Part shown: piece after piece, positions 45,356-53,628 of the stretch
Position numbering within the stretch: the stretch's first letter is position 1
Layout of the letters: every line of letters starts with the position of its first letter
NCBI GenBank assembly: GCA_003153505.1
Contig: PLZA01000046.1
Location: 157 to 64,156, forward strand
Length of the DNA: 64,000 bases
Direction: 5' to 3'
Origin: Candidatus Dormiibacterota bacterium
GTDB taxonomy: Bacteria > Chloroflexota > Dormibacteria > Aeolococcales > Aeolococcaceae
Program-made: the position numbers and the translations under genes
The notes under the pieces: generated by a model
Databases searched by the model: none
Told to the model about the DNA's origin: nothing
What the model saw: the letters and a program-made list of their open reading frames with translations, nothing else

Positions 45356-46314
45356 GGGAGCATAACGGCCGAAGGATGTACGCGTGATCGATAATCCGCG
45401 ACGACGGACTGCAGCCCTTCTCTCAGATCGACGCGATGATGCCAGCCGAGTGCGTGGACTTGGGTGACGTCAAGGAGCTTCCTTGGCATCCCATCCGGCC
45501 GGGAGGTGTCCCATCTGATCTCACCCTTGAATCCTACAGACGCGGCTATCATGTCGGCAAGTTCTGCGATGGACAAGTCCACGCCGCTCCCAATATTGAT
45601 GATCGCAGGGGAGTCGTAGTTCTCCAGTAAGAAGAGGCACGCGTCAGCGAGATCATCCGCGTACAAGAACTCGCGCCGTGCTCGCCCGGTGCCCCAGAGC
45701 ATCACGGCAGACTGACCCGTATCGAGAGCCTCACAAAAGCGGCGGACCATGGCCGACATCACGTGCGATCGCTCAAACTCGAAGTGGTCGCCTGGTCCGT
45801 ACACATTGGATGGCAGGGGACACACGACTGATAGGCCGTTCTGCGCGTGGAGGGCTCGCGCAAGGGTGATCCCGGCGATCTTCGCGACAGCGTACGCCTC
45901 GTTGGTCGGCTCGAGTGTTCCCTGCATAAAATACTCCTCACGCATGGGTTGAGGCGCCAGTCGTGGGTAGACGCATGAACTGCCCAATAGCAGCGCCTTC
46001 TCCACCTTGAATTGACTGCATGAGAGCAACACGTTAGTCTGAATGGCAAGATTGTCAACCAGAAAGTCGACAGGGGCTGACATATTCGCCGCGATTCCGC
46101 CGACCCGACCCGCCGCGATCACGACGAATCGAGGTCGGGTTTCTCGAAAGAGCTCTTCCGTGGCCTCGCGACTGGTGAGATCGACCTCGTCGTGGGTTCG
46201 CAGGATAAGGTGCGTGTAACCTTCCGCCTGCAAACGCCGGACCACGGCAGAGCCCACGAATCCTGCGTGTCCAGCTACGAATACGGGTTCGTCTTTCGCG
46301 CCCAGAAAGGACAT
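45352..46314 (-). CDS. GDP-fucose-synthase/ColC-like epimerase-reductase
   Basis: The product has 320 residues. [18 protein letters not shown] is the nucleotide-binding loop, [20 protein letters not shown] holds the catalytic Ser and Cys, and [11 protein letters not shown] the Tyr-X3-Lys. [31 protein letters not shown] and [16 protein letters not shown] are standard for the GDP-4-keto-6-deoxymannose epimerase/reductase family. ColC, which finishes GDP-L-colitose, is a close relative of GDP-L-fucose synthase. Coupling to the ColD-like gene favours ColC, but sequence alone cannot separate the two. Confidence 0.85.
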   Translation of the reverse strand: MSFLGAKDEPVFVAGHAGFVGSAVVRRLQAEGYTHLILRTHDEVDLTSREATEELFRETRPRFVVIAAGRVGGIAANMSAPVDFLVDNLAIQTNVLLSCSQFKVEKALLLGSSCVYPRLAPQPMREEYFMQGTLEPTNEAYAVAKIAGITLARALHAQNGLSVVCPLPSNVYGPGDHFEFERSHVMSAMVRRFCEALDTGQSAVMLWGTGRARREFLYADDLADACLFLLENYDSPAIINIGSGVDLSIAELADMIAASVGFKGEIRWDTSRPDGMPRKLLDVTQVHALGWHHRVDLREGLQSVVADYRSRVHPSAVMLP

Positions 46315-46471
46315 GACATCGACAATTGTGACACTACTGGACGGAGCGGGGAAAGGCTATCCTCAGCGGGATGCTGGTCGACGTGCTCCACCCCGCAGAT
46401 GGTAGTCGCCTTGGATGTGCGGCTACCTTGCCGAGCATGAGCACCGTGGCGCAGGGGTGCGCCGACCCCTC
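46315..46471. promoter_or_regulatory. Divergent promoter region of the colitose-type module
   Basis: 157 bases between colC-like (minus) and gmd (plus) starts. The G+C drops around 46320-46335 (CAATTGTGACACTACTGG). Both promoters should lie here; no exact elements assigned. Confidence 0.4.
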
Positions 46472-47497
46472 ATGAGTAGGACTGCCCTTATAACGGGCAT
46501 CACCGGGCAAGACGGCTCGTACCTCGCCGAATTATTGCTGGCAAAGGGGTATGAGGTGCACGGCATAATCCGCCGAGCCTCGACTTTCAACAGCGAACGC
46601 CTTGACGACGTCTACCAGGACCCGCACGAGGTGGGCCGGCGGCTCTTTCTGTATTACGGTGACTTATCTGACGCCGTGGGACTGGTTAATCTCTTGCGCG
46701 ACGTTACGCCGGATGAAGTGTACCACCTGGGAGCGCAGAGCCACGTCAAGGTAAGCTTTGAGATGCCGGAGTACACGGCGAACGTAACGGGGATTGGCAC
46801 CATCCGCATTCTCGAGGCGATCCGCGCCTCACGGGTTGACACACGGTTCTATCAGGCCTCCTCCTCGGAGATGTACGGCTCCGCGCCCGCGCCCCAAAAT
46901 GAACGGACCCCATTCCACCCGAGGTCTCCTTATGGCGTCGCGAAGCTACTCTCGTACTGGGCTACTGTCAACTACCGAGAGGCCTACGGGATGTTTGCTA
47001 CGAATGGAATCCTCTTCAACCACGAGAGCCCGCGGCGCGGAGAGACATTCGTCACACGGAAGGTTACGCGAGCAGTAGCCAGAATCAAGGCCGGCGTGCA
47101 GGCGAAGCTGTATCTGGGCAACCTTGAGGCGATCCGCGATTGGGGTTACGCGCCAGAGTACGTCGAAGGCATGTGGCGGATGATGCAAGCTGAAGAGCCG
47201 TCCGATTATGTGCTGGCCACAGGGGTCGGAGCGACCGTTCGCGAGTTTGTCGAAGCCGCGTTCACAGCGGCTGGTCTAAACTGGCAGGATTATGTTGAGG
47301 TGGACCCCAACTATTTCCGACCAGCGGAAGTTGAGACTCTCGTCGGGGACGCCTCGTACGCGCAATCATCGCTCGGTTGGACTCCAGGTACAAAGTGGCA
47401 GGCATTGGCCGAATTGATGGTTCAGGCAGATTGCAAACAGGTGGAGGATCAGTTGGCCGGTCGATCAGTGCGACTCGACCGCGACCATGTCCGCTAG
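46472..47497 (+). CDS. gmd: GDP-mannose 4,6-dehydratase
   Basis: The product has 341 residues from ATG 46472 ([23 protein letters not shown]). [48 protein letters not shown] with the catalytic Thr/Ser-Glu pair, [13 protein letters not shown] with Tyr-X3-Lys, [20 protein letters not shown] and [19 protein letters not shown] are all diagnostic. It converts GDP-mannose to GDP-4-keto-6-deoxymannose, the substrate of both GDP-fucose and GDP-colitose routes. GDP-mannose supply genes are not in the window. Confidence 0.95.
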   Translation: MSRTALITGITGQDGSYLAELLLAKGYEVHGIIRRASTFNSERLDDVYQDPHEVGRRLFLYYGDLSDAVGLVNLLRDVTPDEVYHLGAQSHVKVSFEMPEYTANVTGIGTIRILEAIRASRVDTRFYQASSSEMYGSAPAPQNERTPFHPRSPYGVAKLLSYWATVNYREAYGMFATNGILFNHESPRRGETFVTRKVTRAVARIKAGVQAKLYLGNLEAIRDWGYAPEYVEGMWRMMQAEEPSDYVLATGVGATVREFVEAAFTAAGLNWQDYVEVDPNYFRPAEVETLVGDASYAQSSLGWTPGTKWQALAELMVQADCKQVEDQLAGRSVRLDRDHVR

Positions 47498-47926
47498 TGC
47501 ATCGGTCCGCAAATAGCTTGCGGATTAGGTGAGGTGCGAGGATGATTCTGGCATGAGATCAGGCAAACGCAAAGCTTGTCTACCGCGCGATCCTGACCGC
47601 CGATGTCCCTGAGGGCAGTCATCATGTGGTGCCGCTGAAGCACCGAAGGCCATCAACCCGCTGCGCAGAGTGTCGCTGCATGTCCAGACAAGACCACCGC
47701 ACTGTCAAGGGATACCCGCCGCAATCGTCGAACACGGTCGCAGCGGTCTGTCGGCGCTGATCCGAAGGCCAACATGGTGCTCGCCCCGGATGGCGACGAC
47801 GTTGGTGGAGGTGCATCGACCGCGCTGGTCAACCTATGCCGATCCCCGGCTTGAGACTCTGGCCGATGCGTTTACACTGCTCTCGGCCGCCACCGCAGAT
47901 CCCGCCGTGCAACTGGAGGCAGCAGG
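47498..47926. other. Intergenic region, no supported gene
   Basis: About 430 bases with unrecognised open frames before the recombinase remnant. Confidence 0.4.
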
Positions 47927-48625
47927 GTGAGAGTCGCCACCTGCGCCCGCGTCTCCACGGAGTCCCAGGAAGCCCGCGGCACCATCGGCTCCCAGCTGGA
48001 GCTGCTGGGCCTGAAGATGGCAGAGTTGGGCAACGAGATCGTCCACCAGTACCAAGACGATGGCTACTCCGGAGCTCGCCTCGACCGGCCCGGCTTGGAT
48101 GCACTTCGCGACGCCGCCGAGGCCGCTCTGTTCCAGCAGTTCTGGTGTCTCACAACCGGACCGCCCTGCGCGCAGCTAAGTCTACCAGGACAGCAGAGCC
48201 CGCTCCGGGCGAGAGCTTCGCTACTACCGTCGTTTGCGGCACGCGGAAACCGAGCGGAGGAGGGTTGGCGACCTCTACCAGATGGAGGCCATTGAACTCG
48301 CCGAGTTGCGAACGCGACGCCAAGAGGTGACCAGGCGTCATCGACTACTGCAGGAGGAGCGCGAAACGCTGCTCAGCCAGCGCCGGGAGCTGGCGGTCAA
48401 CAACAGGTTGACGCGCAGGGTCGAGTCCTTTACGCGCCGCGTCCGGCACACGGCACCGAGTCTCTGGCCTTCGAGCACCGCCAGCGCCTCGTACGGCTCT
48501 TGGTCGACGAGGTCGGTGTCACCGGCCGGATGTTCAGATCCACGTCCGAATTCCCTTGGATGCACCGCCCCCTGACGGCACCCCGGGCACCCTCTGGCGG
48601 CGACTCAACCGAGATAGTGTTGCCA
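47927..48625 (+). pseudogene. Serine recombinase, internally deleted and frameshifted
   Basis: The GTG at 47927 opens RVATCARVSTESQEARGTIGSQ and DDGYSGARLDRPGLDALRDAAEA, the catalytic N-terminus of a large serine recombinase. Next, in other frames, come RHAETERRRVGDLYQMEAIELAEL with a coiled coil, and LVDEVGVTGRMFRS near 48520, the usual C-terminal end. About 250 central codons, including the zinc ribbon, are missing. This copy is from a different subgroup from the remnant at 862. Confidence 0.75.
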
Positions 48626-48862
48626 ATGCCGGCGAAGACTTGAGTCGAGATCGCAACGGAGAACACATCGTTCGCGGACTGGGAACGCGCAAAGCCACCG
48701 TACGTTCCCGAGGCGACTTCGGCGAGAGCAACAAGGGCGACCATGCACACAGGTCGACGGTGCCGCAGAGCCGTCGCGTTAGGAAGGTCAAGCCGCCCTG
48801 GACAGCTGCTGCCGACACGCCAGAGCCGCGTGACCCCTTAGAGTGATCACGGAAGCGGCAAG

Positions 48863-49669
48863 ATGGTGTCCGACCACGGACAGTCTGCCATGATGGAGCG
48901 TCCTGTGCCGCCAGATATCTCCGTTCTTATGCCCATCCACAACGGACGGCGCCACTTGGAAGCGTCGCTTCAGAGCCTCCTTGATCAAACTCTGCCGTCG
49001 TGGGAGCTAGTTGCCGTGCTGGACCGCTGTACCGACGACACGCGCAAGATACTCGAGGCGGCGAAAGACGACCGCATCAGAATCACAGAGACCTCAACTC
49101 CCGGGATCGTAGCCGCCTTGAACCATGGCCTGCAGCTCTGCCGAGCCGATTTCGTCGCTCGGTTGGACGCCGACGACATCTGCGAGCCATTTCGTCTTGC
49201 TGTGCAATATGCGTATCTGCGCAAGCGCCCCAATGTCGCGGCCGTGGGCAGCAGCGCGACCCTGATTGACGACGATGGCAGGGTCGTCGGTCGACGAATA
49301 GTCGTCTCGGGCCGCGCCCGTGTTATCCGCCGCCTGCTCTGGCGCAACGCCCTTATCCACCCGTCGGTGACTTTCCGCCGCGACATCGTGATGTCATTGG
49401 GGGGCTACAATCTGGCGTGCCAATGGGCAGAAGACTACGAGCTGTGGTTGCGGCTCGCTCGTGCCATGGATGTCGATAACATACAGGTCCCGCTGCTCCG
49501 CTACCGCGTCCACCCGGCTCAGATTTCTCGCGGGTTCCGCTTGCGTGAGCTTCCGTTCCGCACCCTCGCAGCCGCTCGCCTTCGAGCCGCGAAGCGCGCT
49601 GGAATATCCCCGCTAGGCGCAATGGCTCGACATGTCGTGTGGTACGTTGCGCAGGCGAGGCGGATCTAG
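48863..49669 (+). CDS. GT2-family glycosyltransferase
   Basis: The product has 268 residues. PDISVLMPIHNGRRHLEASLQSLLDQTLPSWELV is the GT-A start; ARLDADDICEP carries the DxD-type metal site, and NLACQWAEDYELWLRLA the acceptor-side ED motif. ATGs at 48863, 48890 and 48893 are possible starts. An inverting cytoplasmic enzyme with NDP-sugar donor. Two bases separate it from the next gene, so they form an operon. Confidence 0.85.
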   Translation: MVSDHGQSAMMERPVPPDISVLMPIHNGRRHLEASLQSLLDQTLPSWELVAVLDRCTDDTRKILEAAKDDRIRITETSTPGIVAALNHGLQLCRADFVARLDADDICEPFRLAVQYAYLRKRPNVAAVGSSATLIDDDGRVVGRRIVVSGRARVIRRLLWRNALIHPSVTFRRDIVMSLGGYNLACQWAEDYELWLRLARAMDVDNIQVPLLRYRVHPAQISRGFRLRELPFRTLAAARLRAAKRAGISPLGAMARHVVWYVAQARRI

Positions 49670-49671
49670 CG

Positions 49672-50787
49672 ATGTCAGTTGGGCAAGCTCACCGCATCCT
49701 CTTCGTGGCTAGTATTGGCGCCACGTTGCAGTATTTCGTGCAGCCATTGGCCGCCGCGCTCGAGCGAGACGGTTTCGAGACTATCGCCGCAGCGGGCGAT
49801 GTAAGCACGCTCAAGTACTTTTCTCGTTCGTACGAACTGCCGTCGTTTCGGCGCCGCGGCCCTCGCGAGGTCGCGTCTGCGTTTCGGCGGCTGAGCGACA
49901 TCGTGACACTCGAACAGCCTGATCTTCTTCACCTGCATACGCCGCCGGCGTTGATGCTTGGTCGCCTAGCCGCGAAGCGCCACGGAGTCCGCAGCGTCGC
50001 CGTGATACATGGCACCTTTCTTGAACCCCGTGGGTGGCGATCCGTCGTATATGCATCAATGGAGGGCTTGTTAGGGCATTCATCGATTTCAACGGTCACA
50101 GTGAACGAGGAGGACGCGAAGTTCTATCGACGTTTAGCTGGCAAGCGACCTGTAAGCGTTGCCCCAGTCGGAGGCCTTGGGCTCGACTTGGATCGACTTT
50201 CAGCTGCATTTCGGTCACCGGATCGTATCGCCGCGGCGCCGTCAGTTGTGGTTGTAGGCCGACTCACTACGGACAAGAATCTAGATCTGGTTGTCTCCGC
50301 ATTCGGTAAGTTTCGTGTTCGATACCCCCACGCGACTCTGACCTTCGTGGGTGCTGCCATGCCTGGTGAGCCACCCTGGAACGTGCCACAAATGCCTGGT
50401 ATTGCTAGCCGTCCTTGGATGCCGGACCCCTATCCAATCATCGCGGGCGCTGATCTCGTCGTCTCGGCAAGCCGGCGGGAGGGATTCGCGCTCGGCGTGG
50501 CCGAAGCCCTTGCGCTTGGAGTGCCCGCCGCCGCCGTGTCTAACCGCGGGGTGCGGCAGCTATTGCGATCCGGAGTCACGGCGTTGACGACTTGTCCGCC
50601 AACGGCTCGCGCGCTCGCGCATGCCATGGATCGCGCTATTGGACGCGGCGCACCGGAAGGCGAGCGGGCTCGCCTGACTTCCATGTGGTCACGCGAGAAC
50701 GCTGTCAACTTCCACCGTGAGGTGGTGCACCGGGCGCTGGATCTCAAAACCCCCTCGGCGTCTGGTGGCTTGATGGAGGCCCGATGA
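49672..50787 (+). CDS. GT4-family glycosyltransferase, PglA-like
   Basis: The product has 371 residues. ILFVASIGATLQYFVQPLAAALERDGFE, PDLLHLHTPPALMLGRLAA and VAVIHGTF form the acceptor domain; PSVVVVGRLTTDKNLDLVVSAF starts the donor domain and ADLVVSASRREGFALGVAEALALGVPAAAVSNRG is the E-X7-E region. The layout resembles transferases that add HexNAc to undecaprenyl-diphospho-bacillosamine (PglA and CapM types). The proximity of the bacillosamine-type genes supports that role; the donor is not deducible. Confidence 0.8.
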   Translation: MSVGQAHRILFVASIGATLQYFVQPLAAALERDGFETIAAAGDVSTLKYFSRSYELPSFRRRGPREVASAFRRLSDIVTLEQPDLLHLHTPPALMLGRLAAKRHGVRSVAVIHGTFLEPRGWRSVVYASMEGLLGHSSISTVTVNEEDAKFYRRLAGKRPVSVAPVGGLGLDLDRLSAAFRSPDRIAAAPSVVVVGRLTTDKNLDLVVSAFGKFRVRYPHATLTFVGAAMPGEPPWNVPQMPGIASRPWMPDPYPIIAGADLVVSASRREGFALGVAEALALGVPAAAVSNRGVRQLLRSGVTALTTCPPTARALAHAMDRAIGRGAPEGERARLTSMWSRENAVNFHREVVHRALDLKTPSASGGLMEAR

Positions 50788-51015
50788 CGGGACCGCACCA
50801 AGCATCCTGCTCGTCTCGTGCCTTTTGCCGCCAGCACGCCTCCGTCGTTGGTTGGGAAGTAGAGCACTTGGTCCTTGCCGTTTGTGTCACGCGACCCAAG
50901 GTGCGTTTTGAGGCACGCATCTGAGCGGAATCGATTGTGGAAAGCGTCTGTTTGAGGCGCCCTTGTGTCCAGCGCATGAGCTCAACCACCGCTCCGCCAC
51001 CAACATATCTCGGAG
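50788..51015. other. Short convergent intergenic region
   Basis: 228 bases between two 3' ends; no gene or clear terminator hairpin recognised. Confidence 0.4.
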
Positions 51016-51657
51016 CTACGCGTGGCCAACTGAGCGCGCAGGGACCCCGACGACCGTTGCCCCCGGATCGACGTCGCGGATCACAACGGCGCCAGCGCCG
51101 ATTACGGCCCAATCCCCCACTCTGCAACCCTGGATGACGGCTGCCCCTGTGCCGATCAGGACGCCATTCCCGAGCCTGACAGTTCCGCTGACGTGGGCTC
51201 CTGGACTCAAGGTCACATAATCCCCGATGACGCAATCATGCCCGACCGTTGCGTTGGGGTTGGCGTGGAAGTGTCGGCCGATCTGTAGGTTCGTCGAGAG
51301 TCGCGCTCCTGCAGCGAGGACCGCCCCGGCCCCGAGCACAACCTCTGATGCGACTGTGGATGAAGGGTGAATTATTGAGACGGGGCGTCTTCGCCGGGAG
51401 GCAATCCGTTCATCGACCAATCGACGTGCAGCTGGCGAACCGATGCCGATCACGTAACCTGCGTCGATCCGTGCCAGCGCGGCAACAGGGCCAAGAAACG
51501 GAGCACCTCGCCGTGTCAGCAACTCTAGATCCAAGTTGTCATCGTCGTCAACGAACCCGAGGAAGTCGAACATGGAGCCGACGGCGTTGGCTGCTTCGAT
51601 GATGTCGAGCACCTCGCGGCCGAAGCCGCCGGCTCCGGCGATCACAAGCGGGATCAT
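51016..51657 (-). CDS. PglD/NeuD-type sugar O/N-acetyltransferase
   Basis: The product has 213 residues. MIPLVIAGAGGFGREVLDIIEA is the N-terminal Rossmann-like domain of the PglD/NeuD family, with FLGFVDDDD. From residue 95 come hexapeptide repeats (IIHPSSTVASEVVLGAGAVL, HFHANPNATVGHDCVIGDYVTLSPGAHVSG), including the catalytic histidine in NATVGHD, and VVGVPAR at the end. It would acetylate UDP-4-amino-4,6-dideoxy-GlcNAc to UDP-di-N-acetyl-bacillosamine. Its ATG overlaps the stop of the aminotransferase (ATGA). Confidence 0.85.
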   Translation of the reverse strand: MIPLVIAGAGGFGREVLDIIEAANAVGSMFDFLGFVDDDDNLDLELLTRRGAPFLGPVAALARIDAGYVIGIGSPAARRLVDERIASRRRRPVSIIHPSSTVASEVVLGAGAVLAAGARLSTNLQIGRHFHANPNATVGHDCVIGDYVTLSPGAHVSGTVRLGNGVLIGTGAAVIQGCRVGDWAVIGAGAVVIRDVDPGATVVGVPARSVGHA

Positions 51658-52769
51658 GCCACGCTTTCATGCGCGCCGACGCTGGCCAGCACTGTCTCGA
51701 GGGTCGTTGCGATATCCTCGAACTGTCGGTCCGTCAGCCGCGCATAGAAGGGCAGCGAGAGCATCCGCCGGCTGAGATCTTCGGTGACTGACAGATGCGT
51801 GTGGCGTTCCGCGAACACTGGCTGCAGATGCACGGGTGGGAAGTACAATCGCACCTCAACTCCCGCGTCGAGCATCGCATCACGTACCGTGTCGCGATTG
51901 CCGTCCAGCAGCGTCGTGTACAGCATGTATACGTGATCCCGGTCTGGCCGCACTGCTGGAGGTGTCACCCCGCGGATCTGACGCAACCGCTCGCCGAAGG
52001 CTGTCGCGTTCTCGCGCTTTCGCCTGATGATGTCCTCGAGGCGACCGAGTTGTACGACGCCCATTGCCGCCTGCATCTCGGTCATACGCCAGTTGTACCC
52101 CAGAACCGCGTGCTGGTAGAGTGACGTCTGGCCATGGTTGCGAAGTAGCCGAAGACGCGAGGCGAGGTCACCGTCATTGGTGGTGACGATTCCGCCCTCT
52201 CCTGTCGTGATGTTTTTCGTCGGCGTGAAGCTGAACATCGCGGCTTTGCCAAGCCCACCAACGGGTCGTCCACGGTACGAAGCGCCGTGGGCCTGGGCCG
52301 CGTCCTCGAGCACGAGGATGCTTGCATCCTGAGCCAAATCAGAGAGTTCAGCCATGTCGGCTGGCTGGCCACCGTAATGGACAGCGAGGATGGCGCGCGT
52401 CCGCGGCGTGATTCGCTGCATGACGTCCCGAGGGTCAAGGTTGAAGGTGTCAGGCAGCACGTCGGCAAACACCGGTGTCGCCCCCACGTGAAGCACCGAC
52501 GTCGCCGAGGAAATGAAGGTCATGGAAGGGACGATGACCTCATCACCCGGTCCGATGTTGAGGCCCAAATACATCGCCGCAAGGGCGACCGTGCCGTTGG
52601 CGAAAGCTATGGCATGCTCCACCTGATGCCGTTGCCCAAAGGCGGCCTCAAAGTCGCGAGTCGCCGGCCCGTTCGTGAGCACCCCCGACCCCAGGACTCG
52701 GCGGATTGCCTCGACCTCCTCGTCGCCCACCTCGGGACATGCGAGCTTGATTCGCATCGGGGTCGTCAT
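51654..52769 (-). CDS. PglE-like PLP aminotransferase (DegT family)
   Basis: The product has 371 residues. LACPEVGDEEVEAIRRVLGSGVLTNGPATRDFE is the family start, AFANGTVALAAMYLGL and PGDEVIVPSMTFISSATSVLHVGATPVF the PLP/phosphate region, and FSFTPTKNITTGEGG holds the Schiff-base lysine, in contrast to the enzyme at 44069. YNWRMTEMQAAMG is also standard. It would aminate UDP-4-keto-6-deoxy-GlcNAc. Start and stop overlap with both neighbours (ATGA), so transferase, aminotransferase and acetyltransferase are one translational unit. Confidence 0.9.
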   Translation of the reverse strand: MTTPMRIKLACPEVGDEEVEAIRRVLGSGVLTNGPATRDFEAAFGQRHQVEHAIAFANGTVALAAMYLGLNIGPGDEVIVPSMTFISSATSVLHVGATPVFADVLPDTFNLDPRDVMQRITPRTRAILAVHYGGQPADMAELSDLAQDASILVLEDAAQAHGASYRGRPVGGLGKAAMFSFTPTKNITTGEGGIVTTNDGDLASRLRLLRNHGQTSLYQHAVLGYNWRMTEMQAAMGVVQLGRLEDIIRRKRENATAFGERLRQIRGVTPPAVRPDRDHVYMLYTTLLDGNRDTVRDAMLDAGVEVRLYFPPVHLQPVFAERHTHLSVTEDLSRRMLSLPFYARLTDRQFEDIATTLETVLASVGAHESVA

Positions 52770-53458
52770 ACACAGTCCTCAACGCGCGCCAGCGGGTCGT
52801 CTCGCGGGTGGCCTTCGACACCCTCGCGTTTAAGCACGGCGAAAAGGGTCAGGGACAGGATGGCCAAATCGAGTTGCAGGCTCTGGCGCTCGACATACTC
52901 GAGGTCGAAGTCGATTCGCTGCGACCACGAGATACTGTTGCGCCCGCGAATCTGCGCTAGGCCAGTGATTCCAGGAAGCACCGAGAGCCTGCGGCGCTGC
53001 CGCGGCGTGTACCGATCCACCTGGTATGCGAGCGTCGGGCGCGGTCCGACGATGCTCATCTCGCCGCGAAGGACGTTCCAGAGCTGGGGCAGCTCGTCCA
53101 GTGAGCTCCGGCGCAGCCACCGGCCGACAGTCGTGATCCGCTCCGTTTCCGGATGGAGCGGATTATCGGCGTGGATCATCGTGCGGAATTTCAGAATGGT
53201 GAATGGTTGCCCGTCTCGGCCCACTCGGCATTGGCGGAACAGGGCGGGACCCGAGGAAGTCAGTCGCACGGCAACGCCGCAGACTGCGGCGATGACTGCC
53301 GCGGGAGCTGCGAGCGCAGCAACGCAGGCAAGGTCCAGGAGCCGCTTACCCCGGTATCCGGAGCGCGGCGGCGACGACGAAACTCGGTTGGTCCCACTCG
53401 CTACTCGTCCTCGCGCAGAGATCCACGATGGTAGCGTTGCTTTCAATCGGCCTCCCAT
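52766..53458 (-). CDS. PglC-like initiating phosphoglycosyltransferase
   Basis: The product has 230 residues. A re-entrant hydrophobic helix (RLLDLACVAALAAPAAVIAAVCGVAV) leads into LFRQCRVGRDGQPFTILKFRTM, then LRRSSLDELPQLWNVLRGEMSIVGPRP with the catalytic Asp-Glu, then PGITGLAQIRGRN. This is a complete monotopic bacterial sugar transferase. It moves a phospho-sugar from UDP-sugar to undecaprenyl phosphate, priming the glycan. The gene is first in the coupled set and diverges from the 4,6-dehydratase fusion with 170 bases between. Confidence 0.95.
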   Translation of the reverse strand: MGGRLKATLPSWISARGRVASGTNRVSSSPPRSGYRGKRLLDLACVAALAAPAAVIAAVCGVAVRLTSSGPALFRQCRVGRDGQPFTILKFRTMIHADNPLHPETERITTVGRWLRRSSLDELPQLWNVLRGEMSIVGPRPTLAYQVDRYTPRQRRRLSVLPGITGLAQIRGRNSISWSQRIDFDLEYVERQSLQLDLAILSLTLFAVLKREGVEGHPRDDPLARVEDCV

Positions 53459-53628
53459 GTGAATGAGGAGTTTGCTCTTTGGGCTCTAAGGGTTGCTATG
53501 GGTTAGACTTATGACGCTTGGTGCGGTTGCATTGGCTGGGACCATTTGGTACGTTCCCGAAGCGAAGGGAACCGTACTCGCAGGACAAAGGGAGGTAGCT
53601 GATCGCCCGGGACACCCGAGTTGGGCGT
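53459..53628. promoter_or_regulatory. Divergent control region of the bacillosamine-type module
   Basis: 170 bases between the PglC-like (minus) and PglF-fusion (plus) starts. GGGAGG at 53590-53595 precedes a CTG at 53599 that opens the fusion frame, so translation might begin there rather than at GTG 53629. Confidence 0.45.
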
